From positions 1 through 33,534 of the IMG/VR virus record IMGVR_UViG_3300025860_000044: DNA of 33,534 nt. One strand, written 5' to 3'. The DNA is from a virus. Below, piece after piece: positions 1 to 8,700 of the stretch (position 1 is the stretch's first letter; each line of letters opens with the position of its first letter). The notes beneath the pieces were generated by a model that searched no databases, was not told the DNA's origin, and saw only the letters and a program-made list of their open reading frames with translations. Both the position numbers and the translations under genes were made by a program.

Positions 1-1005
1 GCGGCAGGTGGGTTTGATCTGTTTATCGTTGACGAGGCTACACACTACAAGAACGCACAGACAAAACGGTGGAAGACACTAAACAAACTAATCAAAGAAG
101 ACGATTGGTTGTGGATGATGACAGGTACACCCGCCGCACAAAGTCCAGTTGATGCTTACGGCCTAGCTAAACTTGTGAACCCATTGGCAGTGCCAAGGTT
201 CTTTGGTGCATGGAGAGATATGGTCATGTGGAAGGTCACACAGTTCTCTTACAAACCTAAAGAGACCGCCAAGGATACAGTGTTTCGCGCACTACAACCT
301 GCAATCAGGTTTACCAAAGACGAGTGCCTTGACCTTCCAGATATGGTCTACACCAAACGCTTCGTCGAAATGACACCACAACAGAAGAAGTACTACGAAA
401 CACTGCGCAAACAAATGCTGATGCAGGTAGCAGGAGAGTCCGTGACTTCGGCTAACGCCGCGATCAACATGAACAAGCTACTGCAGATTAGCGCAGGGGC
501 AGTATATACTGACGATGGAGATTCGATAGAGTTCGACATCAGGAGCCGATATCAAGCGTTAAGGGAAACCATTGACGAGAGTAGTAAGAAAGTAATTGTG
601 TTCGTGCCGTTCCGACACACTATAGATATGTTGGTAGAGAAGCTCCGAGATGATGGTGTTACGTCTGATGTCATACGAGGAGATGTATCTGCGGCTAACC
701 GCACACAGATATTTGACAGGTTCCAATCAACGCCTGATCCGAAAGTCCTAGTTATTCAACCTCAGTCTGCCGCGCATGGTGTGACCTTGACTGCGGCGAA
801 TACAATAGTATGGTGGGGGCCTACTTCTTCTTTGGAGACTTACCTACAAGCTAACGCCCGTATTCATCGTGCGGGACAAGACCAAAAGTGTACTGTAATT
901 CAATTAGCGGGGTCAGCCGCGGAAAAACGTATTTACCGCATGCTAGACGAACGTATAAACATACACACTGCGATGATAGATTTATATAAAGAAATACTTG
1001 ACTAA
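1..1005 (+). CDS. SNF2-family helicase, C-terminal part (5' truncated by window edge)
   Basis: The reading frame is open from base 1, so the gene starts upstream of the window; 334 residues are visible. Walker B/motif II appears as IVDEATHYKN at the extreme left and motif III as TGTPA at about 121-135. The C-terminal RecA lobe follows, with KVIVFVPF (motif IV region), a GVTLTAANTIVWWGP stretch (motif V region) and QANARIHRAGQ (motif VI with the two arginines). This arrangement is characteristic of SNF2/DEAD-like ATPases, which in phages are usually small single-polypeptide translocases tied to replication or recombination. The acidic box reads DEAT instead of DEAH. It heads the plus-strand replication module, upstream of an SSB-like protein and a primase-helicase. 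The family call is firm; the exact role is inferred. Confidence 0.93.
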   Translation, partial: AAGGFDLFIVDEATHYKNAQTKRWKTLNKLIKEDDWLWMMTGTPAAQSPVDAYGLAKLVNPLAVPRFFGAWRDMVMWKVTQFSYKPKETAKDTVFRALQPAIRFTKDECLDLPDMVYTKRFVEMTPQQKKYYETLRKQMLMQVAGESVTSANAAINMNKLLQISAGAVYTDDGDSIEFDIRSRYQALRETIDESSKKVIVFVPFRHTIDMLVEKLRDDGVTSDVIRGDVSAANRTQIFDRFQSTPDPKVLVIQPQSAAHGVTLTAANTIVWWGPTSSLETYLQANARIHRAGQDQKCTVIQLAGSAAEKRIYRMLDERINIHTAMIDLYKEILD

Positions 1006-1025
1006 CTACCATACAATCGTATATG
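998..1025 (+). promoter_or_regulatory. weak candidate sigma70-like promoter
   Basis: TTGACT (998-1003), a 16-base spacer and TATATG (1020-1025) lie across the end of the helicase gene and the 51-base gap before the next start. The -35 is good (5 of 6) but the -10 is poor (4 of 6), so this may be chance in an AT-rich gap. It could re-initiate transcription of the downstream replication genes. Confidence 0.25.
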
Positions 1026-1056
1026 ACAGTAAAACAAGTATAAAACGGAGAACAAC

Positions 1057-1446
1057 ATGGCTGTGTCAGTAGACAAGTTAGTTAATGCGTACACTAAGAT
1101 ACGCGACAAACGCTCGGAGTTAACTTCCAAATATAAAGAGGAAGAGGGCAAGCTCCGAGAACAGCAGGACAGGGTAAAACTTGCCCTGCTGGAATATTGC
1201 AAGGAACACGAGGTCGATAGTGTGCGCACTGCTTCGGGTTTGTTCTATCGCACTGTGAAGCAACGCTATTGGACAAGCGACTGGGAATCCATGCACAAGT
1301 TTATTATGGATAACGAAGTCCCTGAGTTTTTTGAAAAGCGTTTAAATCAAACCCATGTACGTCAGTTCATTGAGGAAAACCCTGACCTAGTACCGGCAGG
1401 TCTCAATGTGGATTCTGAGTACGCAATATCTGTGAGGAAAAAATGA
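1057..1446 (+). CDS. hypothetical protein with N-terminal coiled coil
   Basis: This 129-residue protein is not confidently recognised. Residues about 8-45 are highly charged and helical (KLVNAYTKIRDKR then KYKEEEGKLREQQDR), suggesting a coiled coil. The middle has aromatic/charged residues (YWTSDWESMHKF) and the C-terminal part holds a FIEENPDLVPAGLN segment. The layout recalls small phage proteins found beside helicases or nucleases, such as Gam-type proteins, but no diagnostic motif was seen. The ATG at 1057 has a GGAG ribosome-binding site a few bases upstream. Its TGA overlaps the ATG of the next gene (ATGA), so the two are probably translationally coupled within the replication operon. 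Confidence 0.75.
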   Translation: MAVSVDKLVNAYTKIRDKRSELTSKYKEEEGKLREQQDRVKLALLEYCKEHEVDSVRTASGLFYRTVKQRYWTSDWESMHKFIMDNEVPEFFEKRLNQTHVRQFIEENPDLVPAGLNVDSEYAISVRKK

Positions 1447-1673
1447 GTGATATTGAATCGCCATATGTGAATATAAATACTGTAGTGGATTACTTCCAAG
1501 TATCCCTATCTACAATTCGCAAGTGGGTATATACAGGTGAAATCCCTGCGAGTAGCTACATAAAGGTGGGTGATATCTACCGGTTTCGGCTCGATGAAGT
1601 GGAAGCGGCATTAGCTTCTAAAACCAACAAGGCTCAAAAAGAAGCCTCAAAAACAAATTCAGAAGGAGAATAG
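1443..1673 (+). CDS. small helix-turn-helix protein (MerR/excisionase-like)
   Basis: This 76-residue protein has a compact winged-HTH pattern: NTVVDYFQVSLSTIRKWV (about residues 13-30) is a recognition-helix segment typical of MerR/HTH_17/Xis-type DNA-binding domains. It is followed by GEIPASSYIKVGDIYRF, the usual wing with the R/K-F hairpin. The C-terminal tail is Lys/Ala/Ser-rich and probably disordered. It could be a transcriptional regulator of the phage or a replication accessory factor. No integrase is visible, so an excisionase role is unsupported here. It overlaps the upstream stop by four bases (ATGA) and is followed three bases later by the SSB-like gene, so it is an internal operon gene and not an autonomous regulator unit. 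Confidence 0.8.
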   Translation: MSDIESPYVNINTVVDYFQVSLSTIRKWVYTGEIPASSYIKVGDIYRFRLDEVEAALASKTNKAQKEASKTNSEGE

Positions 1674-1676
1674 TAC

Positions 1677-2555
1677 ATGTCAGAAGTATCATTGTTTGGA
1701 GAAGGCAACTCCCTAGTAAGTAGTGACCTGTTTAAACAACTGCAGGAAGCCGACGATAATCTAGCCGGTGGCGGTGGTGGCGGCGGATCAAACCGTATCA
1801 GCCTACGTGGTGGTCGTTTCCGTCAAATGGTTAGCGGTGAGCAAGTCAATGTTAAGAGCGATGGTCTCTTAAACGTAGTCGTTATTAACGCGGCAAAGCT
1901 ATCACGTACATACTATGCAGGGGCATACGATCCTGAGAACCCAACTCCACCTGCTTGTTGGTCTCCCGATACACAAACCCCGTCTAAAGATGTACCGGCG
2001 GATACCCGCCAAGCGTCTCGTTGTATGGATTGCCCGCAGAACATTAAGGGTTCTGGGCAAGGCGAGAGCCGTGCATGTCGTTACAATCAGCGCGTCGCTG
2101 TAATGCTCGAAGGCGAGTACGATACTGTGTATCAACTACAACTACCTGCTACGTCTATATTTGGCGAAGCTAAAGATGGTAAGATGGGTATGCAAGCATA
2201 TGCTAAATACCTTAAAGCCCACAAGACACCGTCAATCGCTGTGCTTACGCAGATGTATTTTGACGAAAACAGTGACACACCTAAACTGTTCTTCAAGCCA
2301 GTCCGTCCATTGACTGAGGAAGAGCTAAATCAAGCTGTGTCCATGAAAGATAGCGATGACGCTATCAAAGCAATTACGTTGACTGTTTCTCAAACCGATA
2401 AGGTAGAGACGAAACGTAATGGATCAGTGGCAAAGCAAGAGCCTGTACTCGACGATGCACCTGAACCTAAGAAGGTCGCCAAGAAGAAAGAGGTTACTGC
2501 TCCCTCTCCTGACGAGGCCGATCTTGCTTCTATCGTAGACAACTGGGACGACTGA
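1677..2555 (+). CDS. putative ssDNA-binding-like replication protein with Cys cluster
   Basis: This is a 292-residue protein. After a short N-terminus comes a poly-glycine linker (seven consecutive Gly near residues 31-37), then a beta-rich core starting at ISLRGGRFRQM. The core holds four cysteines in the pattern PPACW ... SRCMDCPQN ... RACRYN (C-xn-C-x2-C-xn-C), which could bind zinc. The C-terminal third is Lys/Pro/acidic and disordered and ends in IVDNWDD. An acidic tail with one aromatic residue is a hallmark of phage and bacterial SSBs that recruit partners through it. Its position directly before the primase-helicase fits an SSB role. I infer SSB function from the tail and context; a zinc-binding recombination mediator is the main alternative. 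Confidence 0.6.
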   Translation: MSEVSLFGEGNSLVSSDLFKQLQEADDNLAGGGGGGGSNRISLRGGRFRQMVSGEQVNVKSDGLLNVVVINAAKLSRTYYAGAYDPENPTPPACWSPDTQTPSKDVPADTRQASRCMDCPQNIKGSGQGESRACRYNQRVAVMLEGEYDTVYQLQLPATSIFGEAKDGKMGMQAYAKYLKAHKTPSIAVLTQMYFDENSDTPKLFFKPVRPLTEEELNQAVSMKDSDDAIKAITLTVSQTDKVETKRNGSVAKQEPVLDDAPEPKKVAKKKEVTAPSPDEADLASIVDNWDD

Positions 2556-2585
2556 GGGGTCAGTCACCTAGTTTAACGATAGGCA

Positions 2586-2634
2586 GTCGTGGCGGGTTTA
2601 CTACCCTTTCGAGAGCCCGCCACGACATATTTTT
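2586..2634 (+). terminator. perfect 11-bp hairpin followed by T5: attenuator/terminator-like
   Basis: Arms GTCGTGGCGGG (2586-2596) and CCCGCCACGAC (2616-2626) are exact inverted repeats around a 19-base loop, extendable inward by about three pairs including wobbles. Five T's follow at 2630-2634, three bases after the stem. The ribosome-binding site of the primase gene (GGAG, 2635-2638) starts immediately after the T run. The element could be a leaky intrinsic terminator that lowers primase-helicase expression relative to the SSB-like protein, or an RNA structure affecting primase translation or mRNA stability. Confidence 0.6.
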
Positions 2635-2646
2635 GGAGCAGTAACA

Positions 2647-5472
2647 ATGAACAACTTAGACTTTTTAAAAGGATTACTCAGCGACTCAGGACACTATTGC
2701 GTATTTGCCGCTAAAGGTGACGTACGTATACAGAAGTTTTACGATACTATTGAAGACGCAGAGAGAGCTACACGTAAGTTTATAGCAGACGGGCTAAACA
2801 CGTACTTTGCTTTAAGCACATTTAAAGAACCAACCAAGGATGCAGGTCGTAAAGGTGCAAACGCACACCAGTTGAAGTCTTTCTTCCTCGACTTGGATTG
2901 TGGACCAACATACGAATACCCTACTAAAGAAGCCGCAGTAGCCGCAGTGCGCGATTTCTGCAAGAAACTAGCACTCCCTAAACCCTTGATGGTTAACAGT
3001 GGGCGGGGGGTGCATGTGTATTGGCCTCTTACCGAAGCACTTTCGGCGGAGCAATGGGCTGTGGAAGCTGACAGATTAAAGCGGTGCTGTTCCGAGAACG
3101 GATTACTCGCTGACCCTGCTGTTACTGCTGACGTGGTACGTATCTTACGTATGCCCAACTCAAAGAACTATAAGGAAGACCCGCCTTTACCAGTAGACTT
3201 TCTTGGTGTGTCCATGCCAGAACCTATTACGCTTGAAGATTTTACATCCAAGCTAGGTGTATTAGCGAAGCCAGTTATCAAGATCGACTTAGGTACTGAC
3301 GCTCTTTACGAAGCCTACGCCGAGAACAGTGAGAATGTTTTTAAGACAATCATAAAGAAAACTGTGCAAGGTCGAGGGTGTGAACAGTTAAAGTATATTG
3401 CCATGAACCAAGCAGAAGTGAGCGAACCTCTGTGGAGAGCAGGGCTATCTATTGCGAAGTTCTGTAGTGATGGAGCTACAGCCGCAGTAAAAATATCAGA
3501 GAAACACCCCGGATACAACGAAGCAGATATGCGCAAGAAGATGGACGAGATAAAAGGCCCATACACCTGTGCACGTTTCAACGACCTTAACGAAGGTACA
3601 TGCGAGAACTGTCCTTTATGGAACGAGATTAAATCACCGATTGTACTGGGTAAGCGTATTCGGGAATCCGAAGGTGAAGTGGTGGTGTCTGCACCGATAG
3701 TAAAGGCAGGGGTAAAGAAGTCCGAAGATTTTGAGATACCAGAATATCCTAAGCCTTACTTTCGTGGAGCGGCGGGTGGCGTATTCTTACGCAGTAGTAA
3801 CTCTGACGGGGATATCGAAGAAGAGGTTATATACCATCACGACATTTATATTACTCGGCGTCTACATGACATCGAGCTAGGTGAGACGTTAGTGTTTCGC
3901 TTACATCTACCGCGAGACGGTGTGCGCCAGTTTAACGTGCCTCTTACGAGTATAACTTCCCGTGAGGAGTTCCGTAAGTGCATGGCAAAAGAAGGCGTAA
4001 CTGCATTTGGAAAGGGTACAGACAAACTTATGGCATACACAACAAAATGGGTTGACGAGTTACAGCGTACAACTGTAGCCGACGAGGCGCACCGACAATT
4101 TGGTTGGGCAGACGACAACATGGAAGCGTTCGTATTAGGTGACAAGCTAGTTACTGCGACAAGTACTGACTTTAATCCATCTTCTTCTAGTACAGCAGGG
4201 TTAATGGATTCGTTTGAGGCTAAAGGTACTCGAGAAAAGAACCTTGAACTGTTAGAGTTCTACAACAAACCAAGCTACGAACTGCATCAATACGTGGTTG
4301 GCGTTGGTTTCGGCTCACCTCTCATGGCCTTGACGGGTTTAAACAGTATGTCTATCCACCTGTACGGCGGTTCGGGTGTAGGTAAAACTACTGCACAGAT
4401 GGCGGCAATCGGTATATGGGGAAGCCCTGACGATCTGATGAACAAGCCGGAAGATACACATAACTCTCGTATGCTACGTGGCGAGGTGATGCACAACATA
4501 CCCTTAGTGTCGGATGAGATGACTAACGTAACAGGTGAGCAGATGTCTGACTACGTTTATCAGGTGTCTGGTGGTCGGCAGAAAAACCGTATGTCTATGA
4601 ACGGCAACACGGAACGGGCGCGGGGTAAACCTTGGCAACTGCTCGCGTTAAGCTCAGGCAACACGAGTGCATGGGAAGTACTGGGTCGTCACAAAGCGTC
4701 GCCGAAAGCAGAGATGTATCGGATGTTTGAGATACGTGTTAAAAAGATGGACTTCGTTAAGGGGGACAACACTGCTACAGCCTCTCTCATAAACGACTTC
4801 AAGAACAATTACGGGCATATAGGCATAGAGTATATCCAATGGGTTATAAACAACAAAGAAGAAGTACGCCGTATTGTTGAGTCTGTGCGTACACGTCTGG
4901 ACAAAGCGGCGGGACTTAGCACGGAGCATCGGTTCTGGTCTAACGGTAACGCGGTTATTATCGCAGGGCTTATAATCGCTAACAAGTTGGGTCTTGTTAA
5001 TTATGATGTCGGTGCTGTGTATAAGTGGGTTGTAGGCGAATTGCTTTCTCGTAACAGCTACGTTAGCGATACAGGTTCATCTGTTACTCAAACACTTAAC
5101 AACTACTTGTCAGAAAACTTTAACAACTTGCTCAAGATCGAAAGCACTGAAGACCTTCGTGGTAGAAACGAGAATGGTCTAGATCAACTTGTACCTGTCG
5201 GGGCATCGCCTAAAGGCCATTTGGTTGCACGTTACGAGCCTGATACGAAGCTATTGTTCCTACGGTTGAAGCCATTCCGAGAGTGGTGCATCGACCAACA
5301 GATAAACTACCAAGGTATTGTAGACGACTTAAAGAAAAAGTTAGGCGCAAAACGAACAAAGAAACGACTTACTAAAGGCACTGACTTTAACCTACCGCCG
5401 GATTGGGTGTTAGAGATGGAGTTTGCAGAGATGGAGCAGGATAGTGATGGATCAGAAGGTATTGAAGGTTGA
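2647..5472 (+). CDS. bifunctional primase-helicase: AEP-type primase fused to DUF927-type helicase
   Basis: This 941-residue protein probably primes and unwinds DNA at the phage fork. The N-terminal part carries archaeo-eukaryotic primase motifs: FFLDLDCG with metal-binding D82 and D84, SGRGVHVYW with H123, and VRILRMPNSKNYK (about 164-175). A Cys cluster (C308, C319, C322; CARFND then CENCPLW) resembles the Zn/PriCT linker of such fusions. The C-terminal half is a DUF927/SF3-like ATPase with Walker A GGSGVGKT (574-581, K580), Walker B PLVSDEM (D623, E624) and a LALSSGNTS motif with the sensor-like Asn. The ATG at 2647 has GGAG eight bases upstream. The tail ends in an acidic stretch overlapping the next gene. 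The domain assignment is strong; enzymatic activity is inferred. Confidence 0.88.
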   Translation: MNNLDFLKGLLSDSGHYCVFAAKGDVRIQKFYDTIEDAERATRKFIADGLNTYFALSTFKEPTKDAGRKGANAHQLKSFFLDLDCGPTYEYPTKEAAVAAVRDFCKKLALPKPLMVNSGRGVHVYWPLTEALSAEQWAVEADRLKRCCSENGLLADPAVTADVVRILRMPNSKNYKEDPPLPVDFLGVSMPEPITLEDFTSKLGVLAKPVIKIDLGTDALYEAYAENSENVFKTIIKKTVQGRGCEQLKYIAMNQAEVSEPLWRAGLSIAKFCSDGATAAVKISEKHPGYNEADMRKKMDEIKGPYTCARFNDLNEGTCENCPLWNEIKSPIVLGKRIRESEGEVVVSAPIVKAGVKKSEDFEIPEYPKPYFRGAAGGVFLRSSNSDGDIEEEVIYHHDIYITRRLHDIELGETLVFRLHLPRDGVRQFNVPLTSITSREEFRKCMAKEGVTAFGKGTDKLMAYTTKWVDELQRTTVADEAHRQFGWADDNMEAFVLGDKLVTATSTDFNPSSSSTAGLMDSFEAKGTREKNLELLEFYNKPSYELHQYVVGVGFGSPLMALTGLNSMSIHLYGGSGVGKTTAQMAAIGIWGSPDDLMNKPEDTHNSRMLRGEVMHNIPLVSDEMTNVTGEQMSDYVYQVSGGRQKNRMSMNGNTERARGKPWQLLALSSGNTSAWEVLGRHKASPKAEMYRMFEIRVKKMDFVKGDNTATASLINDFKNNYGHIGIEYIQWVINNKEEVRRIVESVRTRLDKAAGLSTEHRFWSNGNAVIIAGLIIANKLGLVNYDVGAVYKWVVGELLSRNSYVSDTGSSVTQTLNNYLSENFNNLLKIESTEDLRGRNENGLDQLVPVGASPKGHLVARYEPDTKLLFLRLKPFREWCIDQQINYQGIVDDLKKKLGAKRTKKRLTKGTDFNLPPDWVLEMEFAEMEQDSDGSEGIEG

Positions 5473-5674
5473 CGATCTAAACCCAGATGGGTTACGGATC
5501 ACTGTTGACTGGGAGGACATGAGTGTGGGGGCATCCATATTCGTGCCTTGTGTCAACACTGAGAAGGGCAAAGAACAACTAAATAAACTCGCAAAACGTA
5601 AAGAATGGGAGTTTGATACGCAAACCTGTATAGAAAACGGTAAATTAGGTTTACGTACGTGGCGTACTGTGTAA
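5447..5674 (+). CDS. small hypothetical protein, last gene of the plus-strand operon
   Basis: This 75-residue protein has no recognised family. It begins MDQKVLKVDDLNPDGLRI and ends KLGLRTWRTV. It looks like a small mixed alpha/beta domain: an N-terminal beta-rich part (LRITVDWEDMSVGASIFVP) and a basic helix (KGKEQLNKLAKRK). A longer reading from a TTG at 5423 is possible. The ATG at 5447 is preferred because AGGA lies five bases upstream and the overlap with the primase stop is then only 26 bases. It may be a replication accessory protein by position only. A strong terminator follows about 50 bases downstream. Confidence 0.7.
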   Translation: MDQKVLKVDDLNPDGLRITVDWEDMSVGASIFVPCVNTEKGKEQLNKLAKRKEWEFDTQTCIENGKLGLRTWRTV

Positions 5675-5725
5675 CAATACTGGTACGACGTTCGCCTGTG
5701 AATGTTGTTCTCAACCTGAATACTT

Positions 5726-5751
5726 GCCCCTGCTTCGGCGGGGGCTTTTTT
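5726..5751 (+). terminator. intrinsic terminator with UUCG tetraloop
   Basis: GCCCCTGC (5726-5733), loop TTCG, GCGGGGGC (5738-5745), then six T's (5746-5751). The 8-bp stem has one T-G wobble. The T run lies only on the plus-strand side, so it should end the replication operon. It sits exactly at the convergence point: the stop codon of the minus-strand 2231-residue gene is at 5750-5752, inside the T run. Confidence 0.93.
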
Positions 5752-8700
5752 ATTCGTATTCTTCGAAGCTCTTACGCATGGCGTCTGTGTACACGATACC
5801 GTTGACCATCTTACCGGTTGTTGTGAGGAACCCACTGAGAGACTTCTTCAACGCTTTGCCATCAATCGCATCTTCCTTATACTCTGCGGGTAAGGATTGG
5901 TTGAACTCTCGTATATCTTCTCGTATCTTACGAACCGCTTCTCTATCGCCTTGAGTTTTAGCCATGTTGTGCCGACGTAATAGCTTACGGCGTCTTTCAT
6001 CTACAGCGTTTTGTCTACGTCGCTCACTGCTGTTGATCTTTAAATTTTCTACATAGTCTGCAGGTGCGAAGCCTAACAACTGCATAAACGAGTTGTATGG
6101 GTTTATATCATCTACGATTGGGTTGCCCCGCATCGTGTTCGCTCCCTCAGTAGAAAATCTTTGGAACTTACTCAAGTTACGCATAGCGGCAGGTGCCATA
6201 GCCTCAAGCCCACGTTGAACCTCGCCTTCTTGTAGAAGATCATACCCTCGCTCAACACTCAAACCTACACCAACAACAGGGCCGCCTAGCTGTTCTATAA
6301 GTGTGTAGAACCTGCTCTGGTCTTTGTCGATAAACGGCTGGCGATACAATAGGCTGTTCATAGACACACGACTAGCAATATCCACGCCTAGTAGTTCGTT
6401 GGCTAACCCATCATATAACGTGCCGGGCACCATCTTACGCATCATAGCTTCGAAGTCATCTTCGTCATCATCAGCAAACATATCGTAGATTGCGCCCACT
6501 GCGCCCATCAAAGGTAGCCCAGCAACACCGGCCAATGATCCAGTAGTGACCATAAAGTAAGCAAGTTGACTCCGTGCAATCTTACGGGTTTCTGGGTCTG
6601 CTCCGGCTAGTGCTTGGTCTACTAAGTGCGCCATAAAGTAATATCGAGATACCGCAAACCGTTTAAACAAGAAGGCTACGTTACCCACGGGCGTCTGCGC
6701 CCACACCGGACGACCTGCGGAAGCCGTAGAACCTAGTGTTAACTCGGTAGCTTCCATAGCTTTCTGCGCCGCCGCGTCGTAATCGGCTTGGGTCGCTGGC
6801 TTTTTACCATTATCAGTACGCCTGTTTAACTCTAAGTCATATGTAGCCATTAACGATATTTGGCGTCCAAAGCGTTCACCGTGATGTACAAGGAACCCAC
6901 TTACTTGATTCATCTTAGCTAAAACATCTTTACGGTTAGTTAAGTCCACATGCTCTTGATCTATACTTTGGTTAAACATACCTCTAGCACCGGCTTTCTC
7001 AACCAATGTTTTATACCTTAGAATATCTTCAGGTGTGTTCGGATCGTCGAAGTTGTAGTTATCAAACCCTTTGTTATGCTTACCAAGCTGTACTTCTCGT
7101 ACCTCTGGTTTGCCATCTGCACCCATAACAGTAATCATCTTTGTAGATGGAGACCCCATGAACAACTTTGTTGCTCGAGATATAGCTGATGTAGCTTTCC
7201 CCCCACCATACTGTCCAGATAGATAAGGATGTACCGCCATAGGAATATCAAACATTATGTTAAAGGCAGATGATATGTTAGCCCCCATCGTCCAGCCGAA
7301 ACCCATAGAAGTAGCGATTTGTGACCACCGTGCCATTGACGGAGATTGAGCAAACTTTGCAACATCATCTAACTTCTTCGCTATATCCATAGTGTCGAGC
7401 CGTTTTAGGTAGTCGCCATCTTGGAGTTTGTTTCGGAAAACCTGTATTTTTGCGCCGTATTCTAACTGCACAAGCTGTTTTTCAATGCTTCGAAAGTTGT
7501 CACGGAATCTTTCTGCAGGGTCAACTTCCATTCCCGGCATACCAGACGGAGTAACATCACCCAATGCACCTAGAATACCACGTTTACCTTCACTACGCTC
7601 TTTACGACTACGGAACGATTGCATAAATGATCGTTCTGGTATTGCATCTAAGGACAGGTCAATAATTCTATCTATAGCTTGTGGGTCTACTCCCGCCCCC
7701 TGTAAAGTTTGCAACACTTCAAACACAAATGAGGAGCTTGGAGCTTTACTGTAGTCCCTCTGTGCGTCACGTTTACCAACTTCAATATTGCTGACCTCAT
7801 CGCCACGTCCAATACTTCGTAAGTATTTAACGACGTTTTCCTGCGCCTGCAGCATATCTTTTTCAGATGTGTAGTACTCAGTAAACACTTCTAGACCACC
7901 ATTCCTAAGAGGGTCAGGGGCATTGTATGATAACCTGAAATCCCCATCGCGGCCTAGTTTAAAGTAAGGGCGGATGACACCACCTTGAGCATGCAGTAGG
8001 TCAGATAGTTTTTCAAACGCAGTTTTCTGGGCTTCTGCATCTATACCTAAAGAAGATATACGTGCTTTAATGGCAGGCATAATACGGTCCTGCGCGGCTT
8101 CGCCCATGTCACGAGTAATTTTATACAGGTCTTGCCCTTGTTTACCGAGTAGTTTGTACTCTTTATTTAAAGTATCCCATATTTCGCCTTTTTCGTCAGA
8201 TGGTTCCCCTGCTTTCTTAGCTTTTGACCTCGGCATGTCTTGACCACCGAACTTTTGTTCTAAATCGTCATTTAATTTTTTAATCTCTGCGTTTCGATCT
8301 TTGACATTGCTGAAGTCCTGCATAACCGTTCTTTCGGTTTTCATGTCGTAGTACGATAACCAATACTTATCATAGGTGCTTCGCGGGCGGGCAGGATCGA
8401 CTTCGTCTTGCGTAGCACGGTTCATCAGTGCCTGCATCCTGTTGTACCCTTCAGGGTTTGCTTTGCGGTAGGCTCTGTAATCGTTATATAGCACATCCAC
8501 AGGCTCGAAGGATTTACGCAGTGCGCCTGATGTTTGGTCGATTAAGACGTTTAACTCATCAGCGAAAGGTATTCTATCTTTAGCTAGCCGTGCCAAGTTG
8601 TTTACAGGCTGTACTGCGAGAACCCACTGTTTTAATTTACGAGGAGTGTTTTCGCTAACAAAGTCTCTTGCCTGTTCGTAACGACTTTTATCCTCCAACG

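Noticed and set aside
2739-3158. Minus-strand open frame inside the primase
   Set aside because: Shadow of a strongly supported plus-strand gene with clear primase motifs; no supporting signals.
5423-5446. TTG start for the 5447-5674 gene
   Set aside because: The ATG at 5447 has AGGA five bases upstream and gives a shorter overlap with the primase; TTG starts are less used.
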